Below are positions 22,171-27,464 of a DNA stretch of 27,464 bases, one piece after another. The notes below the pieces were generated by a model that was not told the DNA's origin, searched no databases, and was given only the letters and a program-made list of their open reading frames with translations. Within the stretch, counting starts at the first letter, position 1. The number at the start of each line of letters is the position of its first letter. Both the position numbers and the translations under genes were made by a program. Source of the stretch: CAYRHJ01 sp964424105 (lineage in GTDB: Bacteria; Planctomycetota; Phycisphaerae; UBA1845); assembly GCA_964424105.1 (NCBI GenBank), contig CAYRHJ010000023.1, positions 1-27,464 of the forward strand. The letters run 5' to 3'.

Positions 22171-23334
22171 ATGAAGATTCACGAATACCAAGCGCGAGAA
22201 TTGTTGGTTGAAGCCGGTGTCCCCGTACCGCCATCACGGGTCATTGAATCCGTGGAGCAAGCCGTGGCTGCGTATCAGGCGATAGGCGTCAGCGTGGTGG
22301 TCAAGGCTCAGGTTTTCGCGGGCGGGCGTGGCAAAGCCGGTTTCGTGAAGCTTTGCAATAGCCTGAATGAAGTGCGAGACGCGGCGGATTTCATGTTGAA
22401 CCATCGTATGGTGTCGAAGCAGACCGGGCCGGAGGGTGTGGCCGTCAAGAAGCTGCTGATTGCCGCGGCCGTGGATATCGCTCGCGAATTCTACGTGGCC
22501 GTCGTGTTGGATCGGGTGAAGCGTTGTCCGGTGGTGATGGTTTCGTGCGAAGGCGGGGTGGAGATCGAGGAGGTCGCGTCTCGGAAACCGGAGGCCATCG
22601 TCAAGGAGTGGCTGGACCCGCACCTGGGGCTGATCAGTTTTCAGATGGGTCGACTGGTCAAGGCATTGGGCATGACGGAGAAGGAACAGGTCGCATCGGC
22701 TCGCAAGGTTATCAGCGGACTGGTGGACGTGTTTCAGCGGCTGGATTGTTCCTTGGCGGAGATCAACCCGCTGGTGTTAACGACCGGCGGGGAGGTGATG
22801 GCCATCGACGCCAAGATGAACTTCGACGACAACGCGCTATTCAGGCATACGCGATTGCAGGAAATGTTTGATCCGTCGGAGGAAAACGCGAACGAACTCC
22901 GCGCCAAGCGCCACGAGCTTTCATATATCGCGTTGGACGGCAATATAGGCTGTCTGGTCAACGGGGCGGGGTTGGCGATGGCGACCATGGACATCATCAA
23001 GCTGCACGGCGGGGAGCCGGCCAATTTCCTGGACGTCGGCGGATCGGTATCGAAGGAGGGGGCGATCGAGGCCTTTCGGATTATTCTTTCCGATGACAAG
23101 GTCCGCGGGGTGCTGGTCAATATTTTCGGCGGAATTGCCAAATGTGACACGATTGCCGAGGCGTTGATCGCCGCGGCGAAGGAAGTCGGTTTCAAGGTGC
23201 CCGTGGTGGTGCGACTCGAGGGGACCAACGTGGAACGCGCTCGTGAGCTGCTGAAGGAAGCGAACATTTCGCAATTGATGACGGCGGAGGATTTGACCGA
23301 CGCGGCCCGAAAGGTGTGCGCCAAGGTGGCTTGA
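22171..23334 (+). CDS. sucC: Succinyl-CoA ligase [ADP-forming] beta subunit
   Basis: SucC is the ATP-grasp subunit of succinyl-CoA synthetase, which interconverts succinyl-CoA and succinate with substrate-level phosphorylation in the TCA cycle. The 387-residue length is typical. The N-terminal MKIHEYQARELLVEAGVPVP, the ATP-grasp loop VFAGGRGKAGFVKL, EINPLVLT near residue 200, DAKMNFDDNALFRH, and the C-terminal GCLVNGAGLAMATMD and VNIFGGIAKCDTIAE blocks all match the family. GAGAGG lies about 11 bases before the ATG. sucD normally follows directly, but here the next 201 bases are non-coding and then a gene on the opposite strand begins its 3' end. The alpha subunit must be encoded elsewhere if the enzyme is functional. 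Confidence 0.97.
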   Translation: MKIHEYQARELLVEAGVPVPPSRVIESVEQAVAAYQAIGVSVVVKAQVFAGGRGKAGFVKLCNSLNEVRDAADFMLNHRMVSKQTGPEGVAVKKLLIAAAVDIAREFYVAVVLDRVKRCPVVMVSCEGGVEIEEVASRKPEAIVKEWLDPHLGLISFQMGRLVKALGMTEKEQVASARKVISGLVDVFQRLDCSLAEINPLVLTTGGEVMAIDAKMNFDDNALFRHTRLQEMFDPSEENANELRAKRHELSYIALDGNIGCLVNGAGLAMATMDIIKLHGGEPANFLDVGGSVSKEGAIEAFRIILSDDKVRGVLVNIFGGIAKCDTIAEALIAAAKEVGFKVPVVVRLEGTNVERARELLKEANISQLMTAEDLTDAARKVCAKVA

Positions 23335-23478
23335 TCGATGCATCATCAGCGGCGGCATGGGTCGAATCGACGGCGAGGCTGCAAGCATCCATTCACGTGC
23401 TGCATCGAAACGTCGTGCATCTTCAGATCATGCATTCATTCACTTTAACAAGACCGGGGCAATGTCCGTTCAAGTCCG

Positions 23479-23500
23479 CTCCCTCACGGTCGCGGCTCGG
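23479..23500 (+). repeat. Dispersed 22-base intergenic repeat, copy 1
   Basis: CTCCCTCACGGTCGCGGCTC plus GG matches the reverse complement of 27057-27078 at 21 of 22 positions. It lies in the 201-base gap between sucC and nif3, which otherwise shows only recurrent GCATC words. Confidence 0.75.
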
Positions 23501-23535
23501 AAAGAGACGGTCGGGCGGCGGTACTGTTAGCGTGC

Positions 23536-24675
23536 CTAAATCAACGTGAAGGGGTCGTGATCGGCGTGGCTGATGCGTACGTCCAACTCGGGAAGTCGAC
23601 CGGACAGTCTTTTTGCAAAGGGTGCGAGCACGGGCCGCTCGCTCGCCCAATGACTCAGCGCCATCGCGCAAGCGCCGTTTCGCAGTGTGGCCAGCGCATC
23701 GTGATGTCGAATTTCACCGGTGATGATCACATCGCCCGGTGCCAGCCCGACCTTGAAGGGAAGTGAGCCGGCGGACCCGACGCAAATAATGGCTCGAGTG
23801 ACAGATGTCTGGGGGTCGCCGACGAGTTGCACGAATGGAAGGGAGGCGGTCTTTTTCAGCCTCCGTGCCAATGTTGACAGCGTGATCGGCTTGGACCATC
23901 GGCCGACCCTGCCGATGCCGCGTCGCGGAGGGGTACGTAGCGGGTAGATGTCAAAGGCCGGCTCTTCGTAGGGATGGGCACGACGCAAGGCAGCCACCAC
24001 GTCCGGCAGACAATTCCCTGGCACGACGGCTTCCATGCGGATCTCGTTGACCTGCTCGAATCGACCCTTGCGTCCGACGACCGGATTGGATGCGTCCGAA
24101 CCGCGAAACGTCCCGTCTCCCGAAATGCGAAAGCTGCACATGTCGTATTCGCCGATATGTCCCGCGCCGGCTTGAAAAATCTCGCCGGCCACTTCGTCCA
24201 CGTTTGGCTGCGGCACAAAGACGACGAGCTTGCATTCCTCGCGGCCACTTTCGGCGTATTCGATCGGCTTGGTTCCCGACAGTCCGCACAGGTCGGCGAT
24301 GACGTCATTGGTTCCGCCCTCGGCTGCGTCCAGCGCGGTGTGTGTGGAATAGACGGCGATCCCCGCGCGAATGCATTGAAAGAGCGCGTCCGCCGGCTCG
24401 CCGCTTGGACGGACCAACCGCTGCACGGGCTTGAAGATGGGCGGGTGATAGGCAACGACGAGTTGCACTTTTTGCCTGACGGCTTCTGCCACGACCGCGG
24501 GCATCAGGTCGATGCACAAGAGCGCGCGACGGACATCGGCGGTCCGATCTCCCGCCAGCAAGCCGACATTGTCCCATGACTGGGCCAACGCGATGGGGGC
24601 CAATTCGTCCAGTATCCGACAGATGTCCACAAGCCGTCGTCTCGTCGCACGGGTCGATGGCTTGGAAGCGTTCAT
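23536..24675 (-). CDS. Nif3-like dinuclear metal centre protein
   Basis: The 379-residue protein belongs to the Nif3/YqfO (GTP cyclohydrolase I type 2 homolog) family, hexameric proteins with a dinuclear metal site whose physiological function is uncertain. Metal-ligand regions are visible: QLVVAYHPPIFKP near residue 75, AVYSTHTALDAAEGGTND near 112, and GEIRHHDALA and ALSHWASERP towards the C-terminus. Between the two halves lies the PII/CutA-like insert (VVPGNCLPDVVAALRRAHPYEEPAFDIYPL) found in the long family form. The ATG at 24675 overlaps the pabC stop by 4 bases (ATGA), with AGGAG 11 bases upstream; GTG at 24687 is an alternative. It is the last gene of the pabB-pabC-nif3 operon. Confidence 0.93.
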   Translation of the reverse strand: MNASKPSTRATRRRLVDICRILDELAPIALAQSWDNVGLLAGDRTADVRRALLCIDLMPAVVAEAVRQKVQLVVAYHPPIFKPVQRLVRPSGEPADALFQCIRAGIAVYSTHTALDAAEGGTNDVIADLCGLSGTKPIEYAESGREECKLVVFVPQPNVDEVAGEIFQAGAGHIGEYDMCSFRISGDGTFRGSDASNPVVGRKGRFEQVNEIRMEAVVPGNCLPDVVAALRRAHPYEEPAFDIYPLRTPPRRGIGRVGRWSKPITLSTLARRLKKTASLPFVQLVGDPQTSVTRAIICVGSAGSLPFKVGLAPGDVIITGEIRHHDALATLRNGACAMALSHWASERPVLAPFAKRLSGRLPELDVRISHADHDPFTLI

Positions 24676-25541
24676 GGGAGGCTGCACTCCTGCTCGACGG
24701 TCCGCCGATAGTGGCCAATCAGCTCGCGCGTCAGGGGTCCGGGCTGGCCATCTCGAATCAGCCGCTGTTCCACCTTGCGAACCGGCATGACCTGCATGAC
24801 GGAATTCGTCAAAAACACTTCATCGGCATCGAGCAATGCGTCGATGGTCACGGGCGATTCTTCCAAGTGTATCCCCTGCCGCTCGCAAATCTCCAAAACC
24901 GTCGCACGGGCGATGCCGGGCAATACGGGCGTGTGCACGGGCGGCGTTTTGATGCACCGGTCATTTACGACGAATACGTTGCTGATCGATCCCTCGGCCA
25001 ACAGGTTGGTCGAGGTAAACCACAGTGCTTCATCGCAACCAGACTGCGTCGCCTGGTTCAGGGCCATCAATCGCCCAAGATAATTGGTGGTCTTGTGTCC
25101 GGCCAGCGGATCCTCCGGCGATTGTTTGTATCGGCAGACGAGGACCGCGGCGCCCTGATCGTACAAACGGTCGGCGTACGCTACCAATGGCATGGCTGTG
25201 GCGCATATGTCGAAATCGACTTGCCGGCCATCGCCCGTCGCTCGCATGTCCCCAGCCGTCACCGTCAATCGAAGTCGCGCATCGCGAATCCGGTTATGTT
25301 CCAGCAGTTCACACCACACGGCATCATCCGGAAGCCGGTTGGGCGGAATCGGGGCCAACACCTTGCCAGCCGATGCGTTCAAACGAGCCAGATGTTGCGA
25401 CCATCGAAAAACGCGGCCATTGCGGGCAATCATGGTTTCAAACAACCCGGCACCGTGCAGCCAACCGCCGTTGTAAACGCTGACGTGAGCGCTGTCGCCA
25501 CGAACGAATTCGCCGTTCAGCCAAACGCGGTCATTCACCAT
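24672..25541 (-). CDS. pabC: Class IV aminotransferase, probable aminodeoxychorismate lyase
   Basis: This 289-residue PLP enzyme has fold type IV features: WLNGEFV at the start, YNGGWLHGAGLFETMIARNG near residue 23, the PLP-binding lysine in GHKTTNYLGRL (K150), the ALWFTSTNLLAEGSISNVF block with E183, and TPVLPGIARATVLE. The family also includes branched-chain and D-amino acid aminotransferases. Directly following a PabB-type gene, it is most likely 4-amino-4-deoxychorismate lyase, which releases pyruvate to give p-aminobenzoate for folate. The ATG at 25541 lies inside the end of pabB (7-base overlap), and the stop overlaps nif3, so all three genes are tightly coupled. Confidence 0.88.
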   Translation of the reverse strand: MVNDRVWLNGEFVRGDSAHVSVYNGGWLHGAGLFETMIARNGRVFRWSQHLARLNASAGKVLAPIPPNRLPDDAVWCELLEHNRIRDARLRLTVTAGDMRATGDGRQVDFDICATAMPLVAYADRLYDQGAAVLVCRYKQSPEDPLAGHKTTNYLGRLMALNQATQSGCDEALWFTSTNLLAEGSISNVFVVNDRCIKTPPVHTPVLPGIARATVLEICERQGIHLEESPVTIDALLDADEVFLTNSVMQVMPVRKVEQRLIRDGQPGPLTRELIGHYRRTVEQECSLP

Positions 25542-26977
25542 GGGATTGGCCCCGGCGTTTCGATCGTTTTGGATTCGTCCTTACAAGCCCGCAACGAGCG
25601 TATGAGGCCCGCGACTTTTGCGAGGGATTCATCGTATTCATGCCGGGGGTCACTATCAGCGACGATGGCTCCGCCGCCGTGTAATCGAAGGACGCCTCGC
25701 ATCAACGTCATCGTGCGAATGGCGATATTGAGCGACATTCGACCATCAAGACCGATGTATCCGATGCACCCACAGTAGACGCCCCGGGGCCCGGTTTCGA
25801 GTTCACGTATGATCTGCATAGCCCTGATTTTCGGGCATCCAGTGATGGAGCCGCCCGGAAACGCAGCCGCCAGCGCGTCACGCCAGGTGGTACCGGCACG
25901 AGGACGCCCCTCAATCGTGGCCACCAAATGGGAAACCGTGGGGTGATGTTCCAATTCCGCGGACGATCGAACGTGGACCGTCCCGAATTCGCAGAATTTC
26001 CCCAGGTCGTTACGCAGCAAGTCAATGATCATGATCAATTCGGCGCGATCCTTTTCACTGGCCAACAAGGCGCGAGACCGCGCTTCGTCAAGCAGCGCGT
26101 CACCCGTTCGTACACAAGTCCCCTTGATGGGTCGGGTGACGACCTGCCTGTGACCCAACGTTAGAAACGACTCGGGCGATGCGGAAATAATCGCCCCGTC
26201 AGGATAAATCAACAACGCGCTCAGCGGTGCACGATTGCAAACACGCATGCGACGATACACTTCCAAGGGCGATGCGTCGCATTCGATGCTGAACCGATGC
26301 GTGAGATTGACTTGATAAACGTCACCAGCCGATATGTACTCCAACGCGCGATCGACCCTTTGCAGGTAGCTGGGCATTGATAGCTCGGGCGCAGGCTCGT
26401 CGCAGATGGGCTGATTCCAGTCGATCGGATCGGGCTTGAATACACCGTTCAGCCATCGTCGCAGGTCTTCGATGCGCTGCCGGGCAGACCGGCGAGATCG
26501 TGACCATGGCGTTTCCACGTCGACGCCCACCAACAGCCAGCCGGGCGATTCATGATCGTAGATGGCGGCTGTGTCATACAGCGCGAATCGAACTTCCGCT
26601 TCCATCGAATCGTGCGGGGCTGCCGGTTCCGATGGCGTGGCGATTTCGAGGGCGGCGCCGGCTTCGTACGGCAAATAACCCATCCACCCCCCAACGAAAG
26701 GCGGGTCATGATCGGTAGTGGTGATTTGTGCCGGGCCGATGCGTTCATTCAAAATCGCCAGCCAATCGCGGTTCGCGGCGGATAGTTTGATGATGTCGAT
26801 GGGGTCAAAAGCGACGATGCTGTATCGTCCGTTGGGGTGGCGGGGGGACCTGCTTTCGAGAATGACCGCGTGGGATTCCTGCGCCGCCGCGATCACCACG
26901 CTTTCCACGTCCGGTCCGGGCGTCATGCGCTCCACAACCATTGTTCCGAATGTGTTCACCGGTCGTCGCGGTGCCAT
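25535..26977 (-). CDS. pabB: Aminodeoxychorismate synthase component I
   Basis: PabB converts chorismate with ammonia from a PabA glutaminase to 4-amino-4-deoxychorismate. The protein has 480 residues from the ATG at 26977: an N-terminal anthranilate-synthase-I-type domain, then the chorismate-binding domain with DVYQVNLTHRFSIECDASPL, IISASPESFL, RPIKGT, a DLLRNDLGKFCEFG block, FPGGSITGCPKIRAMQII and GCIGYIGLDGRMSLNIAIRT. Lysine in PIKGT (K285) is the nucleophile typical of PabB; TrpE has Ala there (PIAGT), which separates the two. The start is uncertain: no Shine-Dalgarno sequence is present at 26977, and TATACT ends 7 bases before it; in-frame codons at 27013 or 27040 would extend it. pabA is not in the window. 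Confidence 0.94.
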   Translation of the reverse strand: MAPRRPVNTFGTMVVERMTPGPDVESVVIAAAQESHAVILESRSPRHPNGRYSIVAFDPIDIIKLSAANRDWLAILNERIGPAQITTTDHDPPFVGGWMGYLPYEAGAALEIATPSEPAAPHDSMEAEVRFALYDTAAIYDHESPGWLLVGVDVETPWSRSRRSARQRIEDLRRWLNGVFKPDPIDWNQPICDEPAPELSMPSYLQRVDRALEYISAGDVYQVNLTHRFSIECDASPLEVYRRMRVCNRAPLSALLIYPDGAIISASPESFLTLGHRQVVTRPIKGTCVRTGDALLDEARSRALLASEKDRAELIMIIDLLRNDLGKFCEFGTVHVRSSAELEHHPTVSHLVATIEGRPRAGTTWRDALAAAFPGGSITGCPKIRAMQIIRELETGPRGVYCGCIGYIGLDGRMSLNIAIRTMTLMRGVLRLHGGGAIVADSDPRHEYDESLAKVAGLIRSLRACKDESKTIETPGPIPW

Positions 26978-26984
26978 GGTGAGG

Positions 26985-26990
26985 AGTATA
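26985..26990 (-). promoter_or_regulatory. TATACT -10 box 7 bases before the pabB start
   Basis: On the minus strand TATACT is followed by seven bases and the ATG at 26977. No ribosome binding site is present, and a -35 box at the usual distance is poor. The geometry predicts a leaderless mRNA. Confidence 0.35.
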
Positions 26991-27056
26991 ACGAACCCAT
27001 GTGCCACCGACATAGGAGCGGCGTTGGTGTTGTGCCTCAAGTCGATGGCACTTTAT

Positions 27057-27078
27057 CCGAGCCTCGACCGTGAGGGAG
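27057..27078 (-). repeat. Dispersed 22-base intergenic repeat, copy 2
   Basis: In reverse orientation this copy differs from 23479-23500 at one position (A for C within GTCGCGG). It is followed by a G-run (27078-27082) and by GCCGGAATGAC, part of the palindromic repeat family next to it. Confidence 0.75.
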
Positions 27079-27186
27079 GGGGCGCTCCGACGCCGGAATG
27101 ACCGACCAGGTGCACGGGATTGACCCAGTAGCGAGGGTCTTTCAGTTCTAAGTTCTTCGCCATGGTAGCGCGAGCGGGGTCGTCCC

Positions 27187-27283
27187 GATCGTCACTCCCG
27201 CGAGCGAGAATCGTCTCGATCGTCACTCCGGCGCAAGCCGGAGTCCAGGCAAACGACTTCCGGATTCCGGCGTTCGCCGGAAT
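27187..27283. repeat. Cluster of extragenic palindromic repeats
   Basis: GATCGTCACTCC occurs at 27187-27198 and 27218-27229. Two hairpins follow: 27225-27244 (8-bp stem ACTCCGGC/GCCGGAGT, GCAA loop) and 27264-27283 (8-bp stem ATTCCGGC/GCCGGAAT, GTTC loop). They have the CCGGCG-loop-GCCGG form of repeats that are scattered in the intergenic DNA of many GC-rich bacteria. Confidence 0.85.
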
Positions 27284-27464
27284 GACGGATACGGGCGTAC
27301 GCCGTCGTCGAGACGTAGCAGGGCCCGGCGGGGCCATCGAGAATAGCCCGGCGATTCGCTCCGGCTGACACCCGACTGAATCGACCGGCACGGTTTTGAA
27401 CCCGGCTTGCGAATTCGAAGTCCCCCTCTGTGGTCTCTGTGGCCAACCTCCGCATAATTCAGCC

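Larger units (their letters stand above)
27041..27464. other. Repeat-rich intergenic region at the window end
   Basis: About 424 bases upstream of pabB contain a copy of the 22-base dispersed repeat, a palindromic repeat cluster and a phrase with TCTGTGGTCTCTGTGGCC near 27427. Minus-strand frames here are translations of the repeats and are not called. No gene was recognised, though a gene beyond the window edge could begin here. Confidence 0.6.

Noticed and set aside
23335..23460. Recurrent GCATC/TGCAT words after sucC, considered as a possible regulatory RNA or array
   Set aside because: Spacing is irregular and no stable hairpin or terminator could be drawn.
24576..25778. 400-codon plus-strand frame opposite pabC and the pabB 3' end
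   Set aside because: It is an antisense shadow over genes with clear catalytic motifs, and its product resembles no family.
25535..26977. Assignment of the chorismate-binding enzyme as anthranilate synthase TrpE
   Set aside because: The PIKGT lysine and the adjacent pabC-type gene favour aminodeoxychorismate synthase; TrpE normally has PIAGT.
27053..27391. 112-codon minus-strand frame at the window end
   Set aside because: Much of it is a translation of the palindromic and 22-base repeats; no independent protein signal is seen.

Overview
The window looks like a piece of a GC-rich chromosome from a planctomycete, most likely a Phycisphaera-like or related deep lineage. This is an inference. 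It rests on a very large secreted Cys-rich protein with dockerin-like repeats and GACC/CCLPDG-type repeats, paired bactofilins, a DUF6941 protein, lipid A genes (lpxD, lpxI) and mostly short overlapping operons. No rRNA, tRNA, CRISPR array, transposase or phage gene was seen.

Layout. 1-141: no gene seen. 142-4098: a small unknown protein, queG (queuosine tRNA modification), a DUF423 membrane protein, an FxsA-family membrane protein with an unusual repeat tail, and a sugar-nucleotidyltransferase-like protein whose signature residues are degenerate. 4407-9266: a strong intrinsic terminator and a 1597-residue secreted multi-repeat protein. 9777-12124: a C-terminally truncated M29 aminopeptidase fragment converging on a sodium symporter (NSS family) operon with a tiny membrane partner. 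12442-15596: an AGCS symporter with an extra loop, an Asp-rich possible lipoprotein and a CxxC protein. 15747-19407: lpxD, then a two-gene ATPase plus TOPRIM-like cassette, then lpxI. 19476-21760 (minus strand): DUF6941, two bactofilins and a family 2 glycosyltransferase. 22171-23334: sucC without sucD beside it. 23536-26977 (minus): pabB-pabC-nif3, overlapping head to tail. 27041-27464: repeat-rich intergenic DNA.

The best candidate for an undescribed system is the ATPase/TOPRIM-like pair at 16871-18557. The two genes overlap by 8 bases, have AT-richer sequence than their neighbours, carry their own TATAAT box, and sit exactly between two lipid A biosynthesis genes. The stop codon of the second gene overlaps the ribosome binding site of lpxI. 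The architecture resembles two-gene nuclease or anti-phage modules (RloA/RloB, PARIS, split OLD-type), but the function is inferred only.

A second recurring signal is that queG, the cassette ATPase and pabB each lack a Shine-Dalgarno sequence and have a -10-like hexamer ending 6-7 bases before the ATG. That is the geometry expected of leaderless mRNAs.
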